A stretch of DNA of 64,000 nt, taken from the NCBI RefSeq assembly GCF_004402785.1, contig NZ_SOFP01000050.1, forward strand, positions 1 through 64,000, given 5' to 3'. The translations under genes and the position numbers were made by a program. The notes under the pieces are model-generated. The model did no database searches. It had not been told where the DNA came from and saw nothing but the letters and a program-made list of their open reading frames with translations. The DNA comes from Cryobacterium algoritolerans (GTDB lineage: Bacteria > Actinomycetota > Actinomycetes > Actinomycetales > Microbacteriaceae). Numbering within the stretch: the first letter of the stretch is position 1; each line of letters opens with the position of its first letter. Shown here in pieces: positions 22,635 through 31,675 of this stretch.

Positions 22635-23863
22635 TGGCCACCGCACAAGTCTGGGCCTACGTCGGCCGCGACAGTACAGGGAAGACTGTCAAAGGCAAAC
22701 TCGATGCCTTGAGCGAGACCGCCGTGGTCAGCCGCCTCGGCGCCTTGGGTATTTCGCCCGTCTCGATCAAGGAAACAGGTGAAGGCACCGGCCTGAACCG
22801 CGAGTTCTCGATCCCCGGGTTCACGAAGGGCGTCGGGCTGAAGGACCTCGCGATCATGAGCCGCCAGATGGCGACCATGATTGGCTCGGGACTTTCCTTG
22901 CTGCGTACGCTCAATATCCTCGCCGAGCAGACCGAGAGCAAGCCACTCGCCAAGATTCTCACTCAGGTGAGGGACGACGTGGAGACTGGAATCTCGATCT
23001 CCGCGGCCTTCGGCAAGCACAGCCGCGAGTTCCCGCCGATCATGATCAATATGGTGAGAGCTGGGGAGACGGGCGGTTTCCTCGACCGGGCCCTGGAATC
23101 GATCGCGGCCAACTTCGAGAAGGAAGTTAAGCTGCGAGGCACCATCAAGTCCGCGATGACCTATCCGGTGATCGTGCTGATCATGTCGCTCGCTTCGGTG
23201 ATGATCATGCTCATCTTCATCGTGCCGATCTTCGAGGACATGTTCAAGGGCCTCGGCAGCGGGTTGCCAATTCCGACGATGATCCTGGTCAACCTCTCGC
23301 ACTCGATGGTCTTTGTGGGACCTGTCCTCGTCGTGGTCATCGTTGCCTTCAGCATCTGGTGGAACAAGAACAAGCACACCGACCGGGTGCGCAAGGCAGT
23401 CGATCCGGTCAAGCTCAAGCTGCCGGTTTTCGGCAGCCTGCTCAAAAAGATCGCGGTCGCCCGCTTCAGCCGGAACTTCGCCAACATGATCGGTGCCGGC
23501 GTACCCATTCTGCAGGCGCTCAAGATCGTCGGCGAGACCTCCGGCAACTGGGTCATCGAAAACGCTCTCGCCGAGGTGGCCGACTCCGTTCGTCAGGGCC
23601 AGTCGATCTCGGCCCCGCTCCTTGCCCAGCCGGTTTTTCCGCAGATGGTCACCCAGATGATCGCCGTCGGCGAGGATGCCGGTTCGCTCGAGACCATGCT
23701 CAACAAGATTGCCGACTTCTACGACCAGGAGGTCGAGTCTTCGACCGAGCAACTCACGGCGGCCATCGAGCCGCTGATGATCGCCTTCCTGGGCGTCATC
23801 ATCGGTGGCATGGTCATCGCTCTTTACATGCCTATTTTCAGCATTGCGAGTGCAATCAAATAG
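22634..23863 (+). CDS. pilC: Type IV pilus inner-membrane platform protein PilC
   Basis: A 409-residue PilC/GspF protein with two T2SSF domains, each having a helical cytoplasmic bundle (LAIMSRQMATMIGSGLSLLRTL near residue 75; VARFSRNFANMIGAGVPILQAL near 280) and hydrophobic helices at about 175-200, 220-240 and 385-405. It is the platform on which PilB and PilT act. It starts inside the pilT stop codon. The end is followed by an AT-rich spacer with a separate promoter for the major pilin. Length and domain order are typical. Confidence 0.93.
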   Translation: MATAQVWAYVGRDSTGKTVKGKLDALSETAVVSRLGALGISPVSIKETGEGTGLNREFSIPGFTKGVGLKDLAIMSRQMATMIGSGLSLLRTLNILAEQTESKPLAKILTQVRDDVETGISISAAFGKHSREFPPIMINMVRAGETGGFLDRALESIAANFEKEVKLRGTIKSAMTYPVIVLIMSLASVMIMLIFIVPIFEDMFKGLGSGLPIPTMILVNLSHSMVFVGPVLVVVIVAFSIWWNKNKHTDRVRKAVDPVKLKLPVFGSLLKKIAVARFSRNFANMIGAGVPILQALKIVGETSGNWVIENALAEVADSVRQGQSISAPLLAQPVFPQMVTQMIAVGEDAGSLETMLNKIADFYDQEVESSTEQLTAAIEPLMIAFLGVIIGGMVIALYMPIFSIASAIK

Positions 23864-23993
23864 TCGACCGCAGCGGGATCGCGTGCACTTAAGCTATATG
23901 CAAAAATCTCCAAATCACCATCCCCATGACTGGGGGTCGGAGAAATGTAAAATACCCCTCATTCTCGGGTCACTGCTGATATTTATCTGCGAA

Positions 23994-23999
23994 TATGAT
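23994..23999 (+). promoter_or_regulatory. -10 element of a pilA promoter
   Basis: TATGAT at 23994-23999 in an AT-rich spacer (23864-24044), about 45 bases before the pilA start. A matching -35 is poor (TCACTG with 18 bases), so an activator may be needed. Confidence 0.4.
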
Positions 24000-24044
24000 C
24001 AGAGTCCGATCGGGCCCTACGGCCGGTTCACTGACACCAATCGA

Positions 24045-24524
24045 ATGGATTACACCGTGCTCGCTCGTAGCCTCGCCGCCCTCAACCGCCGCCGCAACCA
24101 CCTTGATGAGAACGAAAAGGGCTTCACCCTGATCGAGCTCCTCGTCGTCGTCATCATCATCGGCATCCTCGCCGCGATCGCCATCCCGGTATACCTGGGT
24201 GTTCAGAACAATGCGAAGGACAGCGCCGTGCAAACGGACGTGGGGAACGCGAAGATCGCCATCATCGCAGTGCAAACTCGGACGGGCTCTCTTCCGACAA
24301 CTGCCGCCGACATCGCCACGAAGATCACGGCGGCAGACGGATACACGTTCAGCACTACAAACGAGGCAACAGGCAAGAAGATCACGTACACGGCGACTGC
24401 CAGCACGTTCTGCATCGCGGCCAATAGTGTTTCTGGACAACTTTTCTATGCAACCGATGCTCTGGGCGTCTCCGTGGCAGCGAACGCGGCTGCTCTCGTT
24501 TCTGCGGGCTGCGTCGCTCCGTAG
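24045..24524 (+). CDS. pilA: Type IV pilin, major prepilin candidate
   Basis: A 159-residue prepilin. After a positively charged leader of about 26 residues comes the class III signal EKG-FTLIELLVVVIIIGILAAIAIP, with Glu at position 5 of the mature protein, cleaved by PilD between Gly and Phe. The C-terminal domain is Ala/Thr-rich and has two Cys that could form a disulfide loop. The ATG at 24045 has no clear ribosome binding site; GTG 24057 would keep the signal intact and is an alternative. It has its own promoter candidate and a strong terminator, as expected for the abundant pilin. Confidence 0.88.
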   Translation: MDYTVLARSLAALNRRRNHLDENEKGFTLIELLVVVIIIGILAAIAIPVYLGVQNNAKDSAVQTDVGNAKIAIIAVQTRTGSLPTTAADIATKITAADGYTFSTTNEATGKKITYTATASTFCIAANSVSGQLFYATDALGVSVAANAAALVSAGCVAP

Positions 24525-24535
24525 TCCCGGTTTGA

Positions 24536-24561
24536 GGTGGGGCGCCGCCAGCGGCGCCCCA
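24536..24561 (+). terminator. Terminator after pilA
   Basis: A perfect 11-bp stem, GTGGGGCGCCG (24536-24546) with CGGCGCCCCAC (24551-24561), loop CCAG, followed by GGCCTTTCG. It starts 12 bases after the pilA stop. Confidence 0.8.
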
Positions 24562-24776
24562 CGGCCTTTCGTGCTCCATGAATGCCGATGACGCAGCCCC
24601 GATGCCCGCAACAGGGGTGAACTCTGAAACCTATTCGCGAATCCCATGGGCGTGCATGGTCCTCTCGTTCAGGGCCCTCCCTCGTGGTGAAGGTGGTCGC
24701 GGGTGCATGATCCCTCGTGCAATGTCCATCCATGCCAACCAATCGACGAGCTCTACGACTCTTGGGGAGGCCAAAC

Positions 24777-25190
24777 GTGAAACTCATCCGCGTCCGGACC
24801 TTTCGTTCCGATACTCGTGACCTCGGCTTCAGCCTCATTGAGATCATGGTCGCCATGATGCTCCTCGCGGTGCTGGCGCTGGCAGTCCTGCCGACGCTCG
24901 TTACCGGCCTCAGGACTGCGGCGACCAACACGACGCTTGCGACGTCCACGGGCCTGGTCAACCAGCAGCTCGAAGACGCGCGTTCCCGCACTACCTGCGG
25001 CGCACTGGCTGCACCTCCATTCAGTGCGACAGACACGCGCGGTGCAGTGCTGACCGTGACGCGCTCGGTGGCAAGTTGTCCGGTCGGAGGCTACCCGCGA
25101 GCAATCTCCGTGTCTATTTCCGTCACGCGTGCAGCAACGGGCGTAACAGTCTCGTCGGCCAGAACTCTGGTTTATGTGGAGGGACCATGA
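24777..25190 (+). CDS. Minor prepilin (PilV-like)
   Basis: A 137-residue protein with a prepilin signal, DLG-FSLIEIMVAMMLLAVLALAVLP, including the Glu at +5. The mature part is Ala/Thr/Val-rich with two Cys. The GTG at 24777 follows GGGGAGG; an ATG at 24723 would lengthen the leader with no site. It resembles PilV/type II pseudopilin minor subunits that prime pilus assembly. Its TGA overlaps the next start (ATGA at 25187-25190), so it is coupled to the next minor pilin. Confidence 0.82.
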   Translation: MKLIRVRTFRSDTRDLGFSLIEIMVAMMLLAVLALAVLPTLVTGLRTAATNTTLATSTGLVNQQLEDARSRTTCGALAAPPFSATDTRGAVLTVTRSVASCPVGGYPRAISVSISVTRAATGVTVSSARTLVYVEGP

Positions 25191-25759
25191 CGATGGAGCC
25201 GCACACCAGGTCTGAGGATGGCTTCACCCTCATCGAGCTCTTGGTTTACTGCATGCTCTTGGTCATCGTGGTTGCCATCGCGAGCGGGATGCTCATCACC
25301 GTGATGAAAACCTCCACGACGGTCACTGCGATGAACGACACCACCACCTCCGGCCAACTCGCGGTCGACTCGATTGATTCGAGCATCCGCAACTCATCAG
25401 ACTTCCAATTGACGAACCCGAGTGGAACAGACCAGCTCCTCATTACGCGTACGGCATCCACAGCTGCCGGGCCTATCACCTGGAGTTGTATGGCGTGGTA
25501 CTACTCCGCAGCGGGCAAGGGGAGCATCCGTTCGCTGAGGTCTACGACGACGATTGTTCCGCCGACGGCCGCCGCCCTGGCCACGTGGACGCTCCTGGAC
25601 GATGGCGTCAGCCCCTTGAGCGGAACGGCCATTTTCAGTACTACCTCAAATCAGGTCACCGTGAGTTTCAAGGGTGCGTCTGCCAACCAAACGCCCATCG
25701 GAATCACAAGTGCGGCAGTCAGCCGTGCCGGAGCATCAGGGAGCCCAGCATGCTACTGA
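25187..25759 (+). CDS. Minor prepilin (PilW-like)
   Basis: A 190-residue prepilin with signal EDG-FTLIELLVYCMLLVIVVAIASGMLI; cleavage would expose Phe1 and Glu5. The mature part is Ser/Thr-rich and ends in PACY. By position (after PilV-like, before PilX-like) it corresponds to PilW. It starts with a 4-base overlap with the previous gene and ends with a 10-base overlap with the next one, which suggests coordinated production of the minor pilins. Confidence 0.82.
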   Translation: MTMEPHTRSEDGFTLIELLVYCMLLVIVVAIASGMLITVMKTSTTVTAMNDTTTSGQLAVDSIDSSIRNSSDFQLTNPSGTDQLLITRTASTAAGPITWSCMAWYYSAAGKGSIRSLRSTTTIVPPTAAALATWTLLDDGVSPLSGTAIFSTTSNQVTVSFKGASANQTPIGITSAAVSRAGASGSPACY

Positions 25760-27228
25760 ACCGACGACGCACCGGCCGCGCATCCGCCGATGAAAGCGGA
25801 TCTGCTCTCGTCGTGGTCCTCGGAGTCATGGCTGTGGGGTTGATTCTCACCACCCTGGCGGTGAATTCGGTCGTTCACGGACTCGGATACACGACGGCCA
25901 CCCGCGCGGGAGTTCAGTCGCAGGGTAGCGCAGAGGCCGGCGTGGCCGCGGCCCGTGCCGGTCTGTATCCGGATGCAACGACGCATGTGAACAACTGCGC
26001 CACGCAACCGACGCCAGCACAATACGTCTCCACAGCAGCTCCGGCCTTTGCATCACTCGTCGAACAGTTCGATGCCACCGGATGGCACACCGGTTGCCCG
26101 ACGATAACGACCACTCAGGTCCGGATCACGTCCACCGGCAGCGCGCAGGCACAAGGAGTCGCCGGACAGACCTCGGGGAACACCAGCAAGGTCGAGGCCG
26201 TGGTGAAGTGGCTGGTGCCGGGCCCGGTTCCGAGCGGTGTCGGAATGTATCTGTACGGCGGCGGAACCGTCGAGGCCAATTCGTCTCTAGACCTCTCGGA
26301 GAGCACCAGCGCTGGCCTGATGATTAAGAACGGCGACTTCTTCTGTGACAAGAACAACACCGTGATCAACGGTAGCGTTCTGATAAATGGGAACCTCACG
26401 TTCAATAAGACTTGCAGCGTGAACGGCAGCGCATGGGTCACGGGTAGTGCCAGCCTGGGTTCCGGCAACATCGCGCATGACCTTACGTCGGGCAGCGTGA
26501 CCCCGAACCCCCCAGGGGCGACCCGTGTTGGGGGCGTATACACCCAGATCATCGGAACGACCGTAATGCCGACGGTTCCCAAGTGGGCCGAGGTGGGCTA
26601 CGCCCCTTCTGACTGGCGTGATCCCACCGGTCTTCCCTACGAAGTGAAACCACTGGTTGGCTGTGCCCTCCCGAATGGCACTTTGGGCGGAACGATACTC
26701 GGCAAGCCGGTCATAATCAACGCGCTTGCCTGCCCAAGCGGTCCAACAGCGAGCAACAACACCACTGTGCAACTTACGAGCGACGTGGTCATCTTCGGCG
26801 AGAAGTTCGGCTGGGATGGAGTCAATTCTCTGACCTTTACCTCCTCGTCGAGCGCAGCGCACCGGATTTGGTTCATCACCCCCGACTACACAGCGGGGAA
26901 CACGCCGACCTGTAACAACCCTGCTTTGCCCGGTTTCGATGCGGCCAAGCCCAGTCAGGGCAATTTCACCGTGAATAATGGCTTTGCGATCACCGCCCCC
27001 ATCGAAGCTTTCCTCTATACGCCGTGTGCATTCGAGGGAAAGAACGGTTTCACCTGGGACGGGCAGCTCTACACAGGCTCATACAGTTGGGTTAAGAACA
27101 ATCCGGGTTTTACCTTCTCGCCGATGGGAATTGCGGGCGTCGATCTGAGCACCGGTGACAGCATTCCCCCCATCGACTATCCGAAACCCGGTACCGTTGT
27201 GTCCATTCGCGATCTGACAGGCCCCTGA
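25750..27228 (+). CDS. PilX-like large pilus-associated protein
   Basis: A 492-residue protein with an N-terminal helix (SALVVVLGVMAVGLILTTLAV) after an Asp-Glu-Ser-Gly, so it looks like a PilX-type prepilin but lacks the Glu at mature position 5. The rest is a large extracellular Asn/Gly/Ser/Thr-rich region with stretches such as NGSVLINGNLTF that suggest a beta-helix, and six or more Cys. The ATG at 25750 follows AGGGAG. It may be a minor tip subunit or adhesin; the exact function is unknown. It lies between the minor pilins and the prepilin peptidase gene. Confidence 0.7.
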   Translation: MLLNRRRTGRASADESGSALVVVLGVMAVGLILTTLAVNSVVHGLGYTTATRAGVQSQGSAEAGVAAARAGLYPDATTHVNNCATQPTPAQYVSTAAPAFASLVEQFDATGWHTGCPTITTTQVRITSTGSAQAQGVAGQTSGNTSKVEAVVKWLVPGPVPSGVGMYLYGGGTVEANSSLDLSESTSAGLMIKNGDFFCDKNNTVINGSVLINGNLTFNKTCSVNGSAWVTGSASLGSGNIAHDLTSGSVTPNPPGATRVGGVYTQIIGTTVMPTVPKWAEVGYAPSDWRDPTGLPYEVKPLVGCALPNGTLGGTILGKPVIINALACPSGPTASNNTTVQLTSDVVIFGEKFGWDGVNSLTFTSSSSAAHRIWFITPDYTAGNTPTCNNPALPGFDAAKPSQGNFTVNNGFAITAPIEAFLYTPCAFEGKNGFTWDGQLYTGSYSWVKNNPGFTFSPMGIAGVDLSTGDSIPPIDYPKPGTVVSIRDLTGP

Positions 27229-27229
27229 C

Positions 27230-28039
27230 GTGCCCGTGATCCTCGTCGGCGCGTTCGGGCTCCTCATTGGTTCATTTCTGAATGTAGTGATTTTCCGAGT
27301 TCCTGCCGGTCGCTCGCTCATCGCACCGGCGAGTGCCTGCGGATCATGCGGTACGCCGATCCGCCCTTGGGACAACGTTCCAGTACTCTCGTGGATCTTT
27401 CTGCGGGCCAGGTGCCGCGATTGTGGTGCCTCGATCTCTTTGCGCTACCCGCTCGTCGAGCTGGGCACCGCGTTGTTCTTCGCAACAGTGGCTTTCCGGT
27501 TCGGCCCCGGATTGGTGGGGCCCGTGGGCCCAATTAACGCGTTGATAATTCTTCCTGCATTCCTCTACTTCGCTTCGATAAGTGTTGCGCTAGCCCTGAT
27601 CGACCTCGACACCCACCGCTTGCCGAATTCTCTTGTACTCCCCTCATACGTCGTGGGTCTTGTGCTCCTCGGCGCGGCGGGGGGTATCGGCAATGACTTG
27701 GGGCCAATCCTCCGGGGTGCGCTAGGCCTCTGCATTCTCTGGGCTGTCTATCTCGTCCTCGCGCTGGCAGTCCCGGGCGGTATGGGATTCGGCGATGTGA
27801 AGCTAGCGGGCGTGATCGGACTCTTCCTCGGTTACCTCGGCTGGGGTGAACTCGCCGTCGGCGCGTTCGCCGCATTCCTGCTAGGCGGGATCTTCGCACT
27901 GGGTCTGGTGGCCGCGAAACGTGCCAATCGCAAGAGCGCAATCCCATTTGGCCCGTGGATGTTGGCCGGAGCGTGGGTCGGAGTCTTTTTCGGGGCCACG
28001 GTGTGGGACGGTTACCTGAACCTACTCGGAATGGCATAG
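27230..28039 (+). CDS. pilD: Prepilin peptidase
   Basis: A 269-residue integral-membrane aspartic protease that cuts the signals of the prepilins encoded just upstream and can methylate the new N-terminus. The N-terminal domain has two CxxC pairs (CGSC and CRDC), the catalytic Asp residues lie in LIDLDTHRLPN and GFGDVKLAG, and there are about seven hydrophobic helices. The GTG at 27230 lies one base after the previous stop; GTG 27236 is an alternative. No strong ribosome binding site is seen, so translation may be coupled to the PilX-like gene. Confidence 0.92.
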   Translation: MPVILVGAFGLLIGSFLNVVIFRVPAGRSLIAPASACGSCGTPIRPWDNVPVLSWIFLRARCRDCGASISLRYPLVELGTALFFATVAFRFGPGLVGPVGPINALIILPAFLYFASISVALALIDLDTHRLPNSLVLPSYVVGLVLLGAAGGIGNDLGPILRGALGLCILWAVYLVLALAVPGGMGFGDVKLAGVIGLFLGYLGWGELAVGAFAAFLLGGIFALGLVAAKRANRKSAIPFGPWMLAGAWVGVFFGATVWDGYLNLLGMA

Positions 28040-28076
28040 CAATGGAGCAGTTGACGATCAGCGAGGGAGCGGACAC

Positions 28077-29126
28077 ATGGCAACGAGCGTCGTAGGCATC
28101 GACATCGGCAGCAGTTCGCTGCGCGCCGTGGAGGTCGGAGGCCAGGGGAAGGCCAAGCCCACTCTCCTGCGCTACTACGAAGTCGACCTGCCAGCAGGAG
28201 CGGTCAGTAGCGGCGAGGTTGTCGAGCCGAACACCGTGGCCGCGGCACTGAAACAGCTCTGGTCAGCGGGCGGCTTCAAGTCGACCGACGTGATCCTCGG
28301 CATGGGCAACCAGCGCGTGCTTGCACGGGACCTGACGGTGCCGAAGATGTCGCTCGCGCGCATCCGGGAATCTCTTCCGTTCGAAGTGCAGGAAATGCTG
28401 CCCGTTCCCGTCGCGGAGGCAGTGCTCGACTTCTACCCAATCGCCGAAACCACGGGAGAAAACGGACCGATGGTTCGTGGCCTTCTGATCGCAGCCGTCA
28501 AGCAGGCTGTGCTCGCAAATGTCAATGCCACCCAACTGGCCGGCCTCACGACGGTCGACGTCGACTTGATTCCGTTCGCCCTTAGCCGCGTGCTCTTGTC
28601 CCGACCAGGCGTGGTCGGCACCGTTGCCCTCGTCGACATCGGAGCCAGCACGACCAGCGTGGTCATCGCCACCGACGGCGTTCCCCAGTTCGTGCGCATC
28701 ATCGCCACCGGGGGAGAAGACATCACCCAGGCGATTCTTCGAGATCTCGGGGGCGAGGGCGAGCCCGCCGAAACCGTGAAGTGCCGCCTCGGCCTCGCAA
28801 CCGGCCAGGTAGACGCCTCGGACAAACATGCCGTCGAGATCGTCTACCGCGTCGCTAGCGAGCAACTCTCGAGCCTGCGCAATACCATCAACTATTTTGT
28901 CAATACCCGCCCAGCGGATGCCGTGCACAGCATCGTGCTGAGTGGGGGAGGAGCCCAATTGCGTGGTTTGCCCGAGGCCCTTGCCGAAATGACGCGACTC
29001 CCGGTGGAAATGGGCGACCCTTTCGTGTCCGTCACGCTCGCCAAAGGAATTGACGCCGAGGAAGTCCGCAAGTTCGGTTCTGCACTCACCGTGGCGCTCG
29101 GCCTCGCCCTGGGTCGTGCCGAATGA
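28077..29126 (+). CDS. pilM: Type IV pilus assembly protein PilM
   Basis: A 349-residue actin-like (FtsA-fold) ATPase. Nucleotide-binding segments are VVGIDIGSSSLRAVEV at the start, VALVDIGASTTSVVI near residue 185 and IVLSGGGAQLRGL near 285. PilM sits on the cytoplasmic side and binds the N-terminal tail of PilN. The ATG at 28077 follows GGGAG. The stop overlaps the pilN start by 4 bases (ATGA at 29123-29126), as in classical pilMNO operons. Confidence 0.92.
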   Translation: MATSVVGIDIGSSSLRAVEVGGQGKAKPTLLRYYEVDLPAGAVSSGEVVEPNTVAAALKQLWSAGGFKSTDVILGMGNQRVLARDLTVPKMSLARIRESLPFEVQEMLPVPVAEAVLDFYPIAETTGENGPMVRGLLIAAVKQAVLANVNATQLAGLTTVDVDLIPFALSRVLLSRPGVVGTVALVDIGASTTSVVIATDGVPQFVRIIATGGEDITQAILRDLGGEGEPAETVKCRLGLATGQVDASDKHAVEIVYRVASEQLSSLRNTINYFVNTRPADAVHSIVLSGGGAQLRGLPEALAEMTRLPVEMGDPFVSVTLAKGIDAEEVRKFGSALTVALGLALGRAE

Positions 29127-29788
29127 GCCGGGTGGATAAGAACGCACCTCTAATTATCGGAGGCGAGCCCCGAGTCGACCTGCTCCCGCCGGAAGTGCAC
29201 ACGGCGCGCGCGGTAAAGGTCGTACGTCGGCGTCTTGGCCTTGGCGTCATCGGGGTCGTTCTCATCACGCTCGTCGCAGCCGGTGCGGCGACGGCGTTGT
29301 CGATCCAGGCGCAGCAGCAACTTGCTGACGAGCAATCGCGCACGACCGGTCTACTTGCCGAACAGTCCAAGTATCTGGAAGTGCGCACCGTTCAGCGTCA
29401 GGTCAGCCAGGTGCAGGCGGCCCAGCAGGTGGGGGTGTCGACCGAGATTGACTGGAAGAAGTATCTCGAGGGCGTTCAGGCCATTCTACCGGCCAGCGTG
29501 ACGATCGAGACCGTCGCAATTGATTCGGCCACTCCCCTCACCCTTTATGCGCAGCCGACCGCCCCGCTCCAGGGCCCCCGAGTAGCGACAGTGGCGTTCA
29601 CCGCGAAGAGCACAGTGCTTCCCGATGTGCCCACCTGGCTGACGTCGCTGGCAACCTTGCCGGGGTTTGCCGATGCACTGCCGGGATCGGTGGTCCTTGA
29701 TAAGGCCACTGGCACCTACACGGTGAACATCACCATGCACGTAAACGACGCTGCCTACGCCCAGCGCTTCGTCACTGAGGGGAAGTAA
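29123..29788 (+). CDS. pilN: Type IV pilus alignment protein PilN
   Basis: A 221-residue bitopic membrane protein. The cytoplasmic tail carries RVDLLPPEV, the equivalent of the INLLP motif that binds PilM; one helix follows (about residues 38-60), then a coiled coil (QAQQQLADEQSRTTGLLAEQ) and a ferredoxin-like domain. It is translationally coupled to pilM. The outer-membrane partner PilP and secretin PilQ do not follow, as expected for a cell without an outer membrane. Confidence 0.88.
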   Translation: MSRVDKNAPLIIGGEPRVDLLPPEVHTARAVKVVRRRLGLGVIGVVLITLVAAGAATALSIQAQQQLADEQSRTTGLLAEQSKYLEVRTVQRQVSQVQAAQQVGVSTEIDWKKYLEGVQAILPASVTIETVAIDSATPLTLYAQPTAPLQGPRVATVAFTAKSTVLPDVPTWLTSLATLPGFADALPGSVVLDKATGTYTVNITMHVNDAAYAQRFVTEGK

Positions 29789-29790
29789 TC

Positions 29791-30489
29791 GTGAACAAGA
29801 ACAGGCTGTGGATGATCGCATCTGTGCTCGTCATGGTGCTCGTGCTCCTGCTCGGCGTCGTGCTGGGGGTGCAACCCCAACTGGCATCGGCCGCGGCCGC
29901 TGACGAACAGCGCGCCAGTGTCGAAGCATCGAACGCCGGGCAGGCCACGGTGCTCGCCCAACTCAAAAAGGACTTTGCGGGGATTGACAAGCTCAAGACC
30001 GAATTGGCGCCGCTGAGCGATTCAGTACCGCGCGGCACCGAGATGCCAGCCTTCGTGAACCAGCTTGACGCGCTCTCCGGCGCATCCCAGGTGACCCTCA
30101 CCGGGATCACCGTCGCCGACGCAGTGCCCTACGCACCCGTTGCCGCGCCGGTCGTCGCTGCGCCCGCGGCGAAGGAAGGTGAGGCCGCGACTCCGACTCC
30201 GAGCGCCGCGCCTTCCACCGCCGGTGTGCCTCCGGTGACCAATTCCTCGATCACGGCCGAGAATTTCGCCTCGTTGGCCCTGACCGTGACGGTGTCCGGG
30301 AGCTACGGGAATGCCCTCAACTTCGTGAACGGCCTGCAGACCGGCAAACGGCTCTTCCTCGTCTCGGGGCTGAGCACATCGAAAGACGCGGTGGCCGGCC
30401 GCGGGGCCGACACCGTCGTCGCCACAATCACTGGCCTCGTCTACGTGCTCGTCCCGCCGGCAACGGCAGCGGCCAGCGCAGCCAAGTAG
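29791..30489 (+). CDS. pilO: Type IV pilus alignment protein PilO-like
   Basis: A 232-residue protein with a short basic start, one membrane helix (about 8-30), a coiled segment and a C-terminal PilO-like domain (FASLALTVTVSGSYGNALNFVNGLQ). A low-complexity Ala/Pro/Thr insert at about 110-150 is lineage-specific. GTG 29791 lies two bases after the pilN stop, with GAGGGGAAG upstream. With PilM and PilN it forms the alignment complex around the pilus base. The last gene of the operon; no clear terminator follows. Confidence 0.85.
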   Translation: MNKNRLWMIASVLVMVLVLLLGVVLGVQPQLASAAAADEQRASVEASNAGQATVLAQLKKDFAGIDKLKTELAPLSDSVPRGTEMPAFVNQLDALSGASQVTLTGITVADAVPYAPVAAPVVAAPAAKEGEAATPTPSAAPSTAGVPPVTNSSITAENFASLALTVTVSGSYGNALNFVNGLQTGKRLFLVSGLSTSKDAVAGRGADTVVATITGLVYVLVPPATAAASAAK

Positions 30490-30622
30490 CCGCTCCGGCT
30501 CTCGAGTTTGGCTGTAGCCCGGCTCCGCAACCAGACTCCGCGCTCCGCTTCCCCGGCGCGGCGCGCGCATTGCTATGGTTGCTGCAGAGAACTAAGGCCG
30601 CCAGGCCCGTGAGGAGTGCAGG

Positions 30623-31612
30623 ATGAGCGACACCACGCCCAACGACGGCAACACCAACCCCGACACGGATGCCTCGGCAACCACCCCCGGACGCCACGAG
30701 ACCGGCCCCGTCGGCCTCGACGCCGAAACGGCCCGCCGCGAGGCCGACGCCCGCGACGGCGCGGCACCCGCGGCATCCGCCCACCCGGCCGAGCCGGTCG
30801 GCGAGCCGATCTCCTACGACGCACCCGACGCCGCCACCCAGGCGTACGCGCCCGCGCCGGTCTCCGCCGACTCGGTCAAGCGCGACACCTACGTGCCAGC
30901 TGCCACGGTCGGGACCGGGGCCGCCACGCTCGCCAGCGACGACTCGCCCACCCGTGAACAGCCGGCCCCGCACACCCAGCAGGGAGAGCCGGTTCGCACG
31001 GACGCGCCCGCGACCACCGCCGCCCCGGTGAACACCACCGTGCAGCCGCCGCTCTACATCCAGGCGCCCACGCCGCCGAAGTACAAGGGCAACCGCGGGG
31101 TGGGCATCCTGATCGTGCTCCTCGGCACGGCCGTCTTCGCCGCCCTCTACGCCCTCGTCGCCTTGGCGCTCTCCGGCATCGGCAGCGGTTCACTCAACGA
31201 CACCACGGCCAAGTTCACCGACTTCATCGTGCTGCCGATCTTCTACGTGCCGGTGATCTTCTTCTTCCTCGCCTTCGTCTTGTTGGTGGCGATCGTCAAC
31301 CGTGGCGGCTGGTGGGCCTATGTGCTCTTCGGCTTCCTCGTGGCCGTCGTGGTCTACTTCTCCTACATCGGCGCAGCCCTGCTCAGCGTGCAGGCCTGGA
31401 ACTTCACCCCCGATGAGGCCTACCGCTTCGTCAGCCAGCAGTGGCTGAACCCCGGCGCGATCGCCGCCGCCGTCGTGGCCCGCGAGGTGCCGATCTGGAC
31501 CGGTGCCTGGATCGCCCGCCGAGGTCGCTCGGTCACCGCCCGCAACGCCACGACCAAGGCGGACTACGACCGCGTGCTCGCCGACGGACCGCAGGGCATG
31601 CGCTCGAATTGA
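30623..31612 (+). CDS. Hypothetical membrane protein with disordered N-terminus
   Basis: A 329-residue protein. The first 145 residues are acidic, rich in Pro, Ala, Thr and Asp and probably disordered. Then come four hydrophobic segments (about 158-180, 195-225, 230-255, 270-290). The ATG at 30623 follows GAGGAGTGCAGG. A -10-like TATGGT lies near 30572. The layout resembles actinobacterial envelope proteins annotated only as membrane proteins; I do not recognise the family. It lies alone between the pilus operon and a convergent gene. Confidence 0.65.
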   Translation: MSDTTPNDGNTNPDTDASATTPGRHETGPVGLDAETARREADARDGAAPAASAHPAEPVGEPISYDAPDAATQAYAPAPVSADSVKRDTYVPAATVGTGAATLASDDSPTREQPAPHTQQGEPVRTDAPATTAAPVNTTVQPPLYIQAPTPPKYKGNRGVGILIVLLGTAVFAALYALVALALSGIGSGSLNDTTAKFTDFIVLPIFYVPVIFFFLAFVLLVAIVNRGGWWAYVLFGFLVAVVVYFSYIGAALLSVQAWNFTPDEAYRFVSQQWLNPGAIAAAVVAREVPIWTGAWIARRGRSVTARNATTKADYDRVLADGPQGMRSN

Positions 31613-31626
31613 GCCACACTGGCAGT

Positions 31627-31659
31627 GCGGTGCTCCTCCGTTGGGGCGGAGCACCCCGC
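31627..31659. terminator. Hairpin between convergent genes
   Basis: GGTGCTCC (31629-31636) pairs with GGAGCACC (31648-31655), extended by GC/GC on the outside. It lies between two convergent genes and can work on both strands. There is no poly-T. Confidence 0.55.
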
Positions 31660-31675
31660 GTCGCCAGGGGCGGTG

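Noticed and set aside
23805..24044. Extended pilA start giving a 239-residue protein
   Set aside because: It would run through the AT-rich promoter region and overlap pilC; the leader from ATG 24045 is already of prepilin type.
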